Source: Marinoscillum sp040218045
GTDB lineage: Bacteria; Bacteroidota; Bacteroidia; Cytophagales; Cyclobacteriaceae
Direction of reading: 5' to 3'
DNA length: 64,000 bases
Assembly (NCBI GenBank): GCA_040218045.1
Contig: JAVJQA010000041.1
Coordinates: 97,179 to 161,178, forward strand
This document shows positions 16,945 to 26,945 of the stretch, one piece after another. Each line of letters opens with the position of its first letter. The stretch's first letter is position 1. The notes beneath the pieces were generated by a model. It searched no databases, was not told the origin of the DNA, and worked only from the letters and a program-made list of their open reading frames with translations. A program made the position numbers and the translations under genes.

Positions 16945-18849
16945 ATGAAGAAAATATACTTACTGTTAATCGCATTAATCACAACAAATGCACCTTCCTT
17001 TTCTCAGAATCCCGAGGCGATTTATGAGAAAGCAAAGACCTATTATTTTACTCAGCCTGATAGCGTATTCACAATTGCAGCTATGCTTGATTCCATAGCC
17101 ACAAATGAAGCCCCAGACCTCAATTATGCCAGAGCTGCTCACCTCAGAGGTGTTATGTTTCAGCTGAGATCTAAATCAGACAGTGCGCTGAGACTCTTTG
17201 AAAAGATGGATTACCATTCGGAACGAGTGCCAGACTCAACACTAATAACCATTGCTGCACTTAGTAAAGGGTTGATGTTTGCGAATCTGGGGGCATTAGA
17301 TTCTGCAATGTTCTATTATTTCAAAGGTGAAAAAGTTGCAGCCTCCATTGCAGCAGATAAATATCATCAACGCGCTATGGCTGAAATAGCCAGAATATTA
17401 TCAATGAAAGGTGACCATGAGGCGGCGCTTACAAAATACCGGAAATATTTTCAGTTGGTAAAAGACACTAAAAACCCCAATGACCTTGCGACAGCTTATG
17501 CCTACCTCGGTGCTGAATTTATGTTCTTTGGCCAACACGATAGTAGTTTGTACTATATGAACCGAGCACTTACCCTTCAAAAGCAGCTAGGTAATATTCC
17601 AGGAATAGCTGCAGCACAACTTAATAAAGGAAGTATTTTTCAGGAGCAACAAAAGTTTGATAGTGCTATTTATTATTACCAGGCAGCTCGGGATAATTAT
17701 GAAACAGCCAGGTTTACACAAGGTCTTGGCCAGCTGAACCTCAACCTGGCAAGCCTTCATCTGAATGTAGGGAACACTCTTCAAGCAATCTCTTCTCTGA
17801 ATGAAGCAATTACTTTCAGTCAAATGATTGGAGATCTGCACGCCGTTGTGGAAGAACATCGCTTACTTTCTGAGGCGTATTCCCTGCAAGAACAATATAC
17901 TCTTGCCTTTCAGACACTTAAGGAATACGTGACTCTAAATGATTCACTCATTGGAATTGAAAAGGAGAAATCTATTCAGGAATTGCAAACCAGATATGAA
18001 TCTGAGAAAAAAGAGCAACAGATTGCACTGCAGATATCTGAAATCTCCGAGCAAAAAGTACAAAATCAACGAAATCTGGCAGTGATCATTGGCTTAATAT
18101 TCATCGTGGTATTGCTGATTTCGGTGATCCTTTTGGTAAGAAGCCGAGCCAGAAAAAAGCAGGTGCTTCTTCAAAAGGAATCAGAGATTAATCTTCGCGA
18201 AAAGCAAATTGAAGCAGCCATTTCCTCACAGGAAAAAGAGCGATCCAGAGTCGCTAAAGACCTCCATGATGGTTTTGGCCAGATGATTTCCGTCCTCAAC
18301 CTCAACTTGAAGTCTCTTGAAGTCGGTGATAAAGACAAACATGAAGTGTTTGAAAACTCGAGCAAAGTGTTGGATGAAATGTACCAGGAGCTCAAGGGAA
18401 TCTGCTTCAACCTGATGCCACAAACCCTGATTAAGCATGGCATTACCGCAACGCTTCAGGAATTTGCCTCCAGGATCAACCTGACTGATCAAATACTGGT
18501 AGAAACCGATTTTTTCGGCTTAGAAGAGCGGTTGACGGATGTCCAGGAAATTTCGCTTTACCGCATTTCACAAGAGTGGGTCAACAACGTGATCAAATAC
18601 TCCGATGCTAATAAAGTGATGATCCAACTCACAAAGGACGAAAAAGAGATCACGCTTTTAATAGAGGACAATGGCTCTGGTTTTGATCCCGAATTGCTCA
18701 AACAAGGGAAAGGAAACGGTTGGAAAAACATGAACTCCCGGGCCAACCTGATCAATGGTGAGCTGGAGTTGGACACAACGCCTGGAATAAAAGGAAATAC
18801 TTTGATCGTAAATGCTCAAACATTCGTAGAAGAACCAATCCATGCCTAA
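16945..18849 (+). CDS. TPR-sensor histidine kinase 2 of a four-kinase array
   Basis: 634 residues with the same order: signal peptide (MKKIYLLLIALITTNAPSFS), TPR sensor to about residue 335, coiled coil, transmembrane helix at about 375-397, HisKA_3 domain with His441 in RVAKDLHDGFGQMIS, and an ATPase domain with DNGSGFD and GNGWKNMNSR. It has Val where the other three have Phe before AKDLHDG. Its membrane segment is nearly the same DNA as kinase 1, while its ATPase domain is nearly the same DNA as kinase 3, so it is a mosaic. Only 32 bases separate it from kinase 1, supporting cotranscription. The TPR part is clearly diverged and probably senses a different ligand. Confidence 0.92.
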   Translation: MKKIYLLLIALITTNAPSFSQNPEAIYEKAKTYYFTQPDSVFTIAAMLDSIATNEAPDLNYARAAHLRGVMFQLRSKSDSALRLFEKMDYHSERVPDSTLITIAALSKGLMFANLGALDSAMFYYFKGEKVAASIAADKYHQRAMAEIARILSMKGDHEAALTKYRKYFQLVKDTKNPNDLATAYAYLGAEFMFFGQHDSSLYYMNRALTLQKQLGNIPGIAAAQLNKGSIFQEQQKFDSAIYYYQAARDNYETARFTQGLGQLNLNLASLHLNVGNTLQAISSLNEAITFSQMIGDLHAVVEEHRLLSEAYSLQEQYTLAFQTLKEYVTLNDSLIGIEKEKSIQELQTRYESEKKEQQIALQISEISEQKVQNQRNLAVIIGLIFIVVLLISVILLVRSRARKKQVLLQKESEINLREKQIEAAISSQEKERSRVAKDLHDGFGQMISVLNLNLKSLEVGDKDKHEVFENSSKVLDEMYQELKGICFNLMPQTLIKHGITATLQEFASRINLTDQILVETDFFGLEERLTDVQEISLYRISQEWVNNVIKYSDANKVMIQLTKDEKEITLLIEDNGSGFDPELLKQGKGNGWKNMNSRANLINGELELDTTPGIKGNTLIVNAQTFVEEPIHA

Positions 18850-18936
18850 CAGTACCAGTGGAGCGATTGATTATCTTTATGCAAACTGATCGTTTCATCT
18901 CGCGGCACTGGCCTCAGTCCGTCTCACAGATACACC

Positions 18937-20883
18937 ATGAAGTTCAACCCGATTATTGCCATATTGCTGGTCTCATTGCAACTGGGCACGACCACTGCCC
19001 AATCCATACCAGACTCCATCTCTGACAGCAATAAAGCTCCTTACTTTTATAACTTGATGAAAGGAGCCGCTTACTCAGACCCCAATCAAGCCAAGCTCTA
19101 TGGAAGGCTAACCATAGAGCACTCTGCCACCAGCGACCGGCCTGATTACTATCTGGCCAAAGCCAATAATGGGCTGGGAATTATTCATAAAAACCAGGGG
19201 AACTACGATTCTGCATTGCTCTTCCTCACACGGGCAAAAGAAATTTATACCACATCAGGTGACATCAAAGGTGAGGCCCTGGCGATCAACAACATAGGGA
19301 TACTCTACAATGACATGGGTGATTATGTACATGCTGTGGAGGAAATCCTGAAAGCAGTTCGCCTCGGAGACTCGCTAGGGATTGCTGGTATTCAGTCGGT
19401 GTCTACCAACAACTTGGGAATAGTACAGTATGAGCAAAAACTTTATGAAAAAGCCCTGGTTAATTTCAGGAAATCAAAGGAATACTATGAACTGGATGAA
19501 AACCTAAGGGGAGCCGCCGGAGCCCAGATCAATATAGCTACAACCTTGGCCATTCAGCTTGGTCAGTTGGAATTAGGCAAAAAGGCGTTTCTTGAAGCAT
19601 CAAAGATTAAAGATGCGCTCAATGACCAACGGGGCGTGAGTTTCTGCCAAAGTGAACTCGCCAACATTTATCTCAAGCAACAACAATATGATTCTGCCAT
19701 CTTTTACCTGGATAAGGCTATAGCCATCAAGCTAAACCTAGACGATAAAAAAGGGCTGGTGACATGTTATACCAGTATGGCCGAAACCTATCTGATGAAT
19801 AACAAGACTCAGGAATCAGTCCATTATGCACAAAAAAGTTACAACCTGGCGCTGGAGATAGGCAGTGGAGATGAGATTTTAGCTTGCTCAGAAATGCTCG
19901 CCAGGGCATATCAAGCCAATGGCCATTTTGAAGAATCCACTAAACTTTGGCAAAAAGCCTACGCTCTCAAAGACAGCTTGCTAGGTGTGAAAAACCTGGA
20001 AATCATCAATGAGTTGCAAACCAAATACGAAACCGAAAAGAAAGAACAACAAATAGCCCTTCAATCTGTAGAAATATCAGGCCACAAAGTTGAAAACCAA
20101 AGGAACCTTGCAATCATTGTCGGTTTGGTTTTTGCAGTCTTCCTGCTAGTGATGGTAGCCATACTGAGCAGGAGCAGGTCACGTAAGAAACAAGCTCTTT
20201 TAGTTCAGGAGGCCGAAACCAGGCTCAAAGAAACCCAGATAGAAGCAGCCATCTCCTCACAAGAGAAAGAGCGCTCACGATTTGCCAAAGATCTGCATGA
20301 TGGCTTTGGCCAGATGATTTCCATCCTCAACCTCAACCTGAAATCACTTGAGGATGGAGGGAAAGACAAACACGAAGTGTTTGAAAACTCCAGCAAAGTA
20401 CTCGATGAAATGTACCAGGAGCTTAAGGGAATCTGCTTCAACCTGATGCCACAAACCCTGATCAAGCATGGCATTTCCGCTGCGCTCCAGGAATTTGCCT
20501 CCAGGATTAACCTGACTGATCAAATACTGGTAGAAACCGATTTTTTCGGTTTAGATAAACGGTTGACGGATGTCCAGGAAATTTCGCTTTACCGCATTTC
20601 ACAAGAGTGGGTCAACAACGTGATCAAATACTCCGATGCTAACAAAGTGATGGTCCAACTCACAAAGGACGAAAAAGAGATCACGCTTTTAATAGAGGAC
20701 AATGGCTCTGGTTTTGATCCCGAATTGCTGAAACAAGGGAAAGGAAACGGCTGGAAAAACATGAACTCCCGGGCCAACCTGATCAATGGTGAATTGGAGC
20801 TTGACACGAACCCTGGAATCAAGGGCAACACGCTGATTGTCAATGCACCCGTGACTCAAAATGCACCGGTTTCCGTAGAATAG
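18937..20883 (+). CDS. TPR-sensor histidine kinase 3 of a four-kinase array
   Basis: 648 residues: signal peptide (1-21), TPR repeats with the regular NNLGIVQYEQKLYEKAL and CQSELANIYLKQQQYDSAIF spacing, coiled coil, transmembrane helix at about 388-409, HisKA_3 with His454 in RFAKDLHDGFGQMIS, and a complete ATPase domain (EWVNNVIKYSDANK, DNGSGFD, GNGWKNMNSR). Between 20570 and 20739 its DNA differs from kinase 2 at only two positions, far less than over the sensor domains. It lies 87 bases after kinase 2. Confidence 0.92.
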   Translation: MKFNPIIAILLVSLQLGTTTAQSIPDSISDSNKAPYFYNLMKGAAYSDPNQAKLYGRLTIEHSATSDRPDYYLAKANNGLGIIHKNQGNYDSALLFLTRAKEIYTTSGDIKGEALAINNIGILYNDMGDYVHAVEEILKAVRLGDSLGIAGIQSVSTNNLGIVQYEQKLYEKALVNFRKSKEYYELDENLRGAAGAQINIATTLAIQLGQLELGKKAFLEASKIKDALNDQRGVSFCQSELANIYLKQQQYDSAIFYLDKAIAIKLNLDDKKGLVTCYTSMAETYLMNNKTQESVHYAQKSYNLALEIGSGDEILACSEMLARAYQANGHFEESTKLWQKAYALKDSLLGVKNLEIINELQTKYETEKKEQQIALQSVEISGHKVENQRNLAIIVGLVFAVFLLVMVAILSRSRSRKKQALLVQEAETRLKETQIEAAISSQEKERSRFAKDLHDGFGQMISILNLNLKSLEDGGKDKHEVFENSSKVLDEMYQELKGICFNLMPQTLIKHGISAALQEFASRINLTDQILVETDFFGLDKRLTDVQEISLYRISQEWVNNVIKYSDANKVMVQLTKDEKEITLLIEDNGSGFDPELLKQGKGNGWKNMNSRANLINGELELDTNPGIKGNTLIVNAPVTQNAPVSVE

Positions 20884-20965
20884 GGAATAGCTATATACCG
20901 TGGGAATGGTATGGCAATGTGGCTAAGGGCAAGCTATCTTGGCTCCATATTGTCAGTAGAGACCC

Positions 20966-23152
20966 ATGAAATTTAAAATATGCTGCCTGCTCTTGCTAGT
21001 GTCCTTTTCACTATTCGCACAAAGATCTGATTACGATAGTCTTTTACAACTTCAAGGATCCTTAAAAGGAGAAGCACGGGCCCACAACCTCATTTTGTTG
21101 TCTAAGCGATCAATCGATGTAGACTCTGCATTTCTGTTTGCCAACCAGGCCCTTGAGCTACTGACTCAGGACACCACCAGGGTTTTGGCCTTGAATCAAT
21201 ATGCATGGTTACTGAAGTCCAACAAAGAAATAGACAGTGCCAAACGGGTGCTGAAAGAAGCCCAAAACCTGGCAGCACATATTGGGTTTGAAATGGGGAT
21301 GAGTGACGTCTACTTAACCATGGGCAGCGTGCATCAAAACACATCCGCATTTGATTCAGCGCTCTTTTACCAAAACCTGGCAATGGAGATTCTCCAAAAA
21401 CACGATGACAAGGATGGCGTGGCAAGTATCCTTAACAACATGTCCATCATCTATCAACAAACTGGCGAATACGAAAAGAGTAAGAATGCACTCTTTGCCT
21501 CCAGAAAAATCAGGGCCGAGCAAAACCAAAAGAAAGAACTGGGGGATATTTTCCTTAACCTGGGCAATGTTTACTACTACCAGGGCAACCTCGACTCCTG
21601 CATTTATGCATTTATCAGCGCCCTGGAAATCTACGAGCAAGCAGAGTTGCCAAACTATCAATCCTACGCATTGGCCAACCTGGCTTATATCTATGATGCC
21701 GAACTTAAGAAACCGGAAAAGGCCAAGTTGTATTTCCTAAAAATGCTAAAAATCGAGAATGAGCTGAATAGTAAAAACCTGATCATGAACGCTTATGAAG
21801 GTCTTGGGCTCTACTACTTGAACCAACAAATACTTGACAGTGCCTCCTTTTACTTTGATAAGACACTGGACCTTGCAAGGTCATTCCAGAACAAGCAAAT
21901 GGAGTCACATGCGCTTAGCAATCTTGGCACTATCCAAATGAGTCTCGGGAATCCACTAAGAGCCAAAAAACTGTTTGAAAATTCTTTGGCCATTAAACGA
22001 GCAATTGATGACAAAACCGGAATGCTCAGTACGCTGAATAGCTGTGCTCAAGTAGAAAACGAGTTGGGAAATTTTGAACAGTCTCTACAATATTTAAATG
22101 AAGCACATCAGCTCGCTATTGATCTGGACAATAAGTTTCAGTTGAAAAGTATCCTTGAAACCAAAATAGATCTGAGCAAGCAAATGTCCAATTTTGAAGA
22201 GACTGTAGGGTTATACGAAGATTATGTAGCCTTGAATGACTCGCTATTAACCAGTGAGAGACTGGCGACGATAGAGGAACTGGAAACCAAATACGAAACC
22301 GAGAAGCAGCAGCAGCAAATTACCCTTCAGGCTTCCTTACTGTCCAAACATCAAACCCAAAATCAGTTGAAAACTGTCATAATATTTGGCTTGGTGATAG
22401 CCTTGTCATTATTGGTTGTTATTTTTCTTCTGAACAGAAGCCGCACACGCAAACAACAGGCCTTTCTTCTTCAGGAAGCGCAAACCCAGCTAAGAGAAGC
22501 AGAAATAGCAGCCGCCATCTCTTCCCAGGAGAAAGAAAGATCCCGATTTGCCAAGGATCTTCATGATGGTTTTGGCCAGATGATTTCTGTCCTCAACTTA
22601 AACCTTAAGGCTCTTGAGCAAGGTGACAAAGACAATCACGAGGTTTTCGAAAACTCAAGTAAAATTCTGGAGGAGATGTACCAGGAACTCAAAGGCATTT
22701 GTTTCAACCTAATGCCTCAAACACTTATCAAACACGGGATAACCTCTGCAATCAATGAGTTGGCGTCAAGAATCAATCAGGCCAATCAAATACAGGTAGA
22801 AACTGACTTCTTTGGTTTAGATGAACGGCTTTCGGATGTTCTGGAAATCTCCATTTACCGAATTTCACAGGAGTGGATTAATAATGTCATTAAGTATTCT
22901 GACGCCTCCCGAATTACGATTCAGCTCACTAGAGACGAAAACGAGATCACCCTACTCATTGAGGATAATGGGATGGGATTCGATATAGAGCAACTAAAGT
23001 CTGGACAGGGGAATGGCTGGAAAAACATGAATACCCGAACTAACCTTATCAATGGCGATTTGGAGCTCGACACAACTCCCGGATTGAAAGGAAATACACT
23101 AATTGTCAATTCCAAAGTCATGTTTCAGAAAACTGAAGTATCTGCTTTATAA
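20966..23152 (+). CDS. TPR-sensor histidine kinase 4 of a four-kinase array
   Basis: The longest and most divergent of the four, 728 residues. Signal peptide at 1-18, about nine TPR repeats to residue 420, coiled coil ending YETEKQQQQITLQASLLSKH, transmembrane helix at about 469-490, HisKA_3 with His533 in RFAKDLHDGFGQMIS, and an ATPase domain with EWINNVIKYSDASR, DNGMGFD and GNGWKNMNTRTNLI. It is 82 bases after kinase 3 and about 150 bases before the response regulator, so it is the most likely founding partner of that regulator. Confidence 0.92.
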   Translation: MKFKICCLLLLVSFSLFAQRSDYDSLLQLQGSLKGEARAHNLILLSKRSIDVDSAFLFANQALELLTQDTTRVLALNQYAWLLKSNKEIDSAKRVLKEAQNLAAHIGFEMGMSDVYLTMGSVHQNTSAFDSALFYQNLAMEILQKHDDKDGVASILNNMSIIYQQTGEYEKSKNALFASRKIRAEQNQKKELGDIFLNLGNVYYYQGNLDSCIYAFISALEIYEQAELPNYQSYALANLAYIYDAELKKPEKAKLYFLKMLKIENELNSKNLIMNAYEGLGLYYLNQQILDSASFYFDKTLDLARSFQNKQMESHALSNLGTIQMSLGNPLRAKKLFENSLAIKRAIDDKTGMLSTLNSCAQVENELGNFEQSLQYLNEAHQLAIDLDNKFQLKSILETKIDLSKQMSNFEETVGLYEDYVALNDSLLTSERLATIEELETKYETEKQQQQITLQASLLSKHQTQNQLKTVIIFGLVIALSLLVVIFLLNRSRTRKQQAFLLQEAQTQLREAEIAAAISSQEKERSRFAKDLHDGFGQMISVLNLNLKALEQGDKDNHEVFENSSKILEEMYQELKGICFNLMPQTLIKHGITSAINELASRINQANQIQVETDFFGLDERLSDVLEISIYRISQEWINNVIKYSDASRITIQLTRDENEITLLIEDNGMGFDIEQLKSGQGNGWKNMNTRTNLINGDLELDTTPGLKGNTLIVNSKVMFQKTEVSAL

Positions 23153-23303
23153 TATAGTCAAATACCCACCCCATGGTATGGGATGAACCTGTCTAAAAAC
23201 TTACTTTAGGAACAAGATTTAACAATCAAAATTGAAGCTCAAAAGTATCCCTTGGTCGATGAATTTATTATCTTTCCTACGCAACAATACTGTCAATAGC
23301 CAA

Positions 23304-23921
23304 ATGCGGATTTTTTTAACGGATGATCATGCCGTACTAATCGGTGGTTTACAAAAAATCATTGAAGCGGAGCATGACCTGGAAGTAGTAGGAACTGCGG
23401 GAGATGTTCAGTCCACCATGGACAAACTCACCCAGATCAAGGTAGATTTACTCATCACTGATTACAACCTGCCCGATGAAGATGGACTCACTCTGGTCAG
23501 AAAGGTGAAACGAAAATACCCGGATGTTAAAATCCTGGTACTCAGCATGCATGACGAAGCACATCTGGTTAAGGAAATCCTCAAGGAAGGAGTGGACGGA
23601 TATCTGATCAAGAAAGATTCCCACAATGAACTAATCAATGCCATCTATTCCATCAAAGGTGGCAAGACCTACCTGAGTTCTGATGTCAATAGTATCCTGA
23701 TCAGAGGACTCAACGGTGAAGGCGAGCAGAAGCTGCTTACGGATCGGGAGCGCGAAATCCTTAAGCTGATCTCTAAAGAATTTACCAACAAGCAAATTGC
23801 AGAAGAGCTGTTCATCTCTGAGAGGACCGTTGAAACACACCGAAAGAACATTTTTAGAAAAACAGGCACAAACAATCTGGTTGGATTGATTAAATATGCA
23901 TACGCAAACAACCTGATTTGA
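23304..23921 (+). CDS. NarL/LuxR-type response regulator
   Basis: 205 residues from the ATG at 23304 (MRIFLTDDHAVLIGGLQKII). The longer frame from a TTG at 23232 adds 24 residues unlike any receiver domain. The receiver has the acidic pair Asp7/Asp8, phospho-acceptor Asp53 in LLITDYNLPDEDGL, and the lysine in YLIKKDSHNEL. The C-terminal GerE helix-turn-helix is LTDREREILKLISKEFTNKQ followed by IAEELFISERTVETHRKNIF. It is the only response regulator next to the four kinases and should receive signals from all of them. Its stop overlaps the next start. Confidence 0.95.
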   Translation: MRIFLTDDHAVLIGGLQKIIEAEHDLEVVGTAGDVQSTMDKLTQIKVDLLITDYNLPDEDGLTLVRKVKRKYPDVKILVLSMHDEAHLVKEILKEGVDGYLIKKDSHNELINAIYSIKGGKTYLSSDVNSILIRGLNGEGEQKLLTDREREILKLISKEFTNKQIAEELFISERTVETHRKNIFRKTGTNNLVGLIKYAYANNLI

Positions 23922-24670
23922 TCGAGTTTTTATCCTTTCACCTTTCTTATACTGACATTGCTTTACTCTTTAGTGTAGCACTGCTCATTGGCATGGCCAA
24001 AACGGGCATTCATGGCACTGGAATGGCAGCAGTCCCCCTGCTGGCCTTAGTTTTTGGTGGCAAGCTTTCCAGTGGCATTATGTTGCCCATACTGTGTATT
24101 GCAGATGTATTTGCCGTCTTTTATTATCACCGTCACACCAAATGGGCTCACCTCATCAAATTGTTTCCATGGGCTGCAGGAGGTGTAATCATCGGTACTT
24201 ATGTGGGAGAAAACATCAACGATGAAATCTTCCGAATCATTATGGGAGTGATCATTTTTGTGAGCCTCGGAATCATGATCTGGCAGGAACGCTCAAAGAA
24301 CAAGCACATTCCTGAAGGGTTGTGGTTTGCAGCTCTTTTGGGTGTGCTGGGCGGGTTTACTACTATGGTGGGCAATCTGGCAGGGTCTGTAATGGCCCTC
24401 TATCTCCTCACTATGCGCTTACCAAAAAACGAATACATCGGTACTGCAGCATGGTTCTTTATGATCCTCAATTGGTTCAAAATCCCTTTTCATGTCTTTG
24501 CCTGGGAAACCATCACTCTTGATAGCTTCCTGCTGGACCTCACCACCATACCTGCTGTAGCTATTGGAGCGTTTCTTGGAGTGTCTGTGGTCAAGAAAAT
24601 CCCGGAGCACTTTTATCGCTGGTTTATTATTGGCACAACGGCATTGGCAAGCCTGTTAATGATTTTTTAA
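23918..24670 (+). CDS. TauE/SafE-family membrane exporter
   Basis: 250 residues with about eight transmembrane helices. The family transports sulfite, sulfonates or other anions. Sequence features: GMAKTGIHGTGMAAVPLLAL near the first helix pair and the repeated GGFTTMVGNLAGSVMALYLL in the second half, as usual for the two-repeat family. The start is TTG at 23918, overlapping the response-regulator stop by four bases; the next ATG would cut the first helix. The overlap indicates translational coupling with the regulator, which is unusual for this transporter. Confidence 0.85.
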   Translation: MIEFLSFHLSYTDIALLFSVALLIGMAKTGIHGTGMAAVPLLALVFGGKLSSGIMLPILCIADVFAVFYYHRHTKWAHLIKLFPWAAGGVIIGTYVGENINDEIFRIIMGVIIFVSLGIMIWQERSKNKHIPEGLWFAALLGVLGGFTTMVGNLAGSVMALYLLTMRLPKNEYIGTAAWFFMILNWFKIPFHVFAWETITLDSFLLDLTTIPAVAIGAFLGVSVVKKIPEHFYRWFIIGTTALASLLMIF

Positions 24671-24735
24671 GGGGTGACAGAACCTAAATGTGGTTATTTT
24701 CAGTTAACTTAATAGTCCCATAACTTCCAACACTC

Positions 24736-25839
24736 ATGAAAACTCTATTGACCACACTTACCTGTCTCTTTCTCACTGCCTTTAGTTTTGCGAAGGAGCA
24801 CAGAGACCTCACAGCTAATTTTCAACAGGGAGACCCGCAAATAGCCTCTATCAATGCGCTGACCTTCGGGCCTCAAGGAATTCTATTTATTGGTGATTCG
24901 AAAAATGCCAAAGTCTTTGCCATCGCAACAGAGGACATTACTGAGACGAGTCTGGAAACGCTTGAACTAAAGAATGTAGATGAAGTCATTGCTTCAAGCC
25001 TTGGTACCACTGTGGATGAGATCAGCATTCAGGATATGGTCGTCAATCCGATCTCAAAAAATGCCTATTTCGCTATCCAAACCGGAGACGGCACTCCTGT
25101 GCTTTTAAAATTGGCTAATGGTACGTTTGAAAATATCCCTTTGGACAACACCTTGTTTTCAGAATCAGCAATTAACAATGTACTGGAAGAAGATGCCACC
25201 GATCGTCGGGGTAGACCACTGCGGGTATGGACCGTCTCAGACCTAAGTTATTACAATGGCCAGGTGATGGTGAGTGGGTTGTCCAACAAAGAATTCAGCT
25301 CAACTTTTAGAAGTATTCCATTCCCATTCGAGGGAAAACAAAAGGAATCTACATTAGAAATCTATCATGCAGCGCATGGAAGATATGAAACCTACGCACC
25401 TATCAAGGCATTTACGGCTGCTACAGTCTCCGGAAAACCACATTTGATCGCCAGTTATACCTGCACACCACTAGTTGTTTTCCCTTTGGAAAACCTCAAA
25501 CCTGGCGAGCATGTCAAAGGCCGTACAATTGCAGAACTAGGCAATTGGAACACCCCTTTGGACATGATCGTAATGGAGAAAGATGGAGAGCAATATCTGC
25601 TTATGGCCAACTCTGCACGAGCTGTAATGAAAATCAAATTTGAAGATATCGAATCATTCCAGGGTGGTTTGACCACAGAAGTGGAAGAACGCTCGGGGAC
25701 AGCCGGAGTGGAATTCATTGCATTGCCTTTCGTGAATGTTTTACAATTGGACAAACTCAATGGCGAAAATTTTGTGATGCTTCAACGAGATGCAAGTGGA
25801 AAATTAAACCTTACCACACAAACCAATACATGGCTATAA
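24736..25839 (+). CDS. Exported beta-propeller-like protein of unknown function
   Basis: 367 residues with a signal peptide (MKTLLTTLTCLFLTAFSFAK). Repeating strands such as INALTFGPQGILFIGDSKNA, KVFAI and LDMIVMEKDGEQYLLMANSA suggest a six- or seven-bladed propeller. A conserved-looking SYTCTPLVVFPL is the only cysteine-containing stretch in the mature part. The stop overlaps the start of the next gene by 10 bases. It is probably the first gene of a three-gene unit with the next two exported proteins. No substrate can be inferred. Confidence 0.75.
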   Translation: MKTLLTTLTCLFLTAFSFAKEHRDLTANFQQGDPQIASINALTFGPQGILFIGDSKNAKVFAIATEDITETSLETLELKNVDEVIASSLGTTVDEISIQDMVVNPISKNAYFAIQTGDGTPVLLKLANGTFENIPLDNTLFSESAINNVLEEDATDRRGRPLRVWTVSDLSYYNGQVMVSGLSNKEFSSTFRSIPFPFEGKQKESTLEIYHAAHGRYETYAPIKAFTAATVSGKPHLIASYTCTPLVVFPLENLKPGEHVKGRTIAELGNWNTPLDMIVMEKDGEQYLLMANSARAVMKIKFEDIESFQGGLTTEVEERSGTAGVEFIALPFVNVLQLDKLNGENFVMLQRDASGKLNLTTQTNTWL

Positions 25840-26852
25840 GCCAGCTGCTAAATAGTCCTAAAAAGCCGATCGTCATCTTGATGTTCGGCTTCTTGTTTTT
25901 TAACCTCTCCGGACAAAATGTTGTCTATAAAAATGATCGTGCAGTTGCGGTAAAAGTGCCAGGCCAGGATCAATCGATCAAAATATATCGCGAGGGAAAA
26001 GAAACACCTGTTTTAGGAAAAACAGATCTATGGGATTCTGCATGGTGCTTCGTTCCTGTGATCCCATTTCAGCCAGGAGCTTCATACAAAATGGTCAGCA
26101 ATAGTGGCGAGTGGGCTTTTTCCATTTTAGAAAACCAGTCACCTACCCCTTTTATCATCGGGGTTTATCCCAGTATAGATACATTGCCCGAAAATGTGCT
26201 TAAAATCTATATTGAATTCTCTGAACCGATGCGGGCAATTGATTCCTATCGGTTCATTAAGGTATTTTGTGAGGATGACGAGGTGTCTCCATTTCTCCCA
26301 TTACAACCAGAACTCTGGAATCATGACAACACCATCATGACCCTTTGGCTGGATCCGGGCAGAATAAAGCAGGACTTGCTCCGAAACCAAATGCTTGGAA
26401 AACCGCTGATCAAAGGTCATCAATACACTCTTCAGATTGACGGGGCCTGGGCTTCCCAAAATGGCCAACCGCTTGGTGAACCCTTCCAAAAGAAATACTT
26501 TGTTGGTGATCCGATTCGACAATCAATTGACCTATCGAATTGGAAAGTTAAGCTCCCCAAGTCCGGAACCAAGGATCCACTTTACCTTATTCCTAATACA
26601 CCACTCGATCATCAATTGGCTGAGGAAGCTTTTCAAACAGAAGTACCCGGAACATTCAAGGTCCTCAATAGTGACCAAGTCATTCAATTCTTACCTGAAA
26701 ATACCTGGTCGTCCGGTACTTTCTTAATTGAGGTGCTCCCTATCTTGGAGGATTTATGTGGCAATAACCTTTTGCGCCCATTTGACAAAGATCTCCAGGA
26801 CTCAATTAGAGAAGTGGCACTTCAAACCTCTATAACCATCCAAATCAACTAA
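25830..26852 (+). CDS. Exported protein with Ig-like (Big_5-type) domain
   Basis: 340 residues. A basic N-terminus and hydrophobic stretch (PIVILMFGFLFFNLSGQ) form the signal peptide. Around residues 105-140 the stretch IIGVYPSIDTLPENVLKIYI with EFSEPM resembles SbsA/Big_5 Ig-like domains, in which proteins begin with a description of a minimum and a following acidic-Pro motif. The rest is beta-rich and unassigned. The gene overlaps the previous one by 10 bases, so the two are translated together. Confidence 0.7.
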   Translation: MAISQLLNSPKKPIVILMFGFLFFNLSGQNVVYKNDRAVAVKVPGQDQSIKIYREGKETPVLGKTDLWDSAWCFVPVIPFQPGASYKMVSNSGEWAFSILENQSPTPFIIGVYPSIDTLPENVLKIYIEFSEPMRAIDSYRFIKVFCEDDEVSPFLPLQPELWNHDNTIMTLWLDPGRIKQDLLRNQMLGKPLIKGHQYTLQIDGAWASQNGQPLGEPFQKKYFVGDPIRQSIDLSNWKVKLPKSGTKDPLYLIPNTPLDHQLAEEAFQTEVPGTFKVLNSDQVIQFLPENTWSSGTFLIEVLPILEDLCGNNLLRPFDKDLQDSIREVALQTSITIQIN

Positions 26853-26945
26853 AAATACCCTCCTCAGGGTATGCAAAATGAGGTCTACTGCGGATTGAAA
26901 ATGAATTGGTTGTGGTGGAGTTTTGAAATAAAATTCCTACTGTCC

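Noticed and set aside
18171..20843. Minus-strand ORFs repeated in the kinase genes
   Set aside because: They recur only because the kinase domains are paralogous; they have no start context or known homology.
16100..23100. Long DNA repeats considered as mobile elements
   Set aside because: They are the coding regions of paralogous kinases, with no terminal repeats or transposase.
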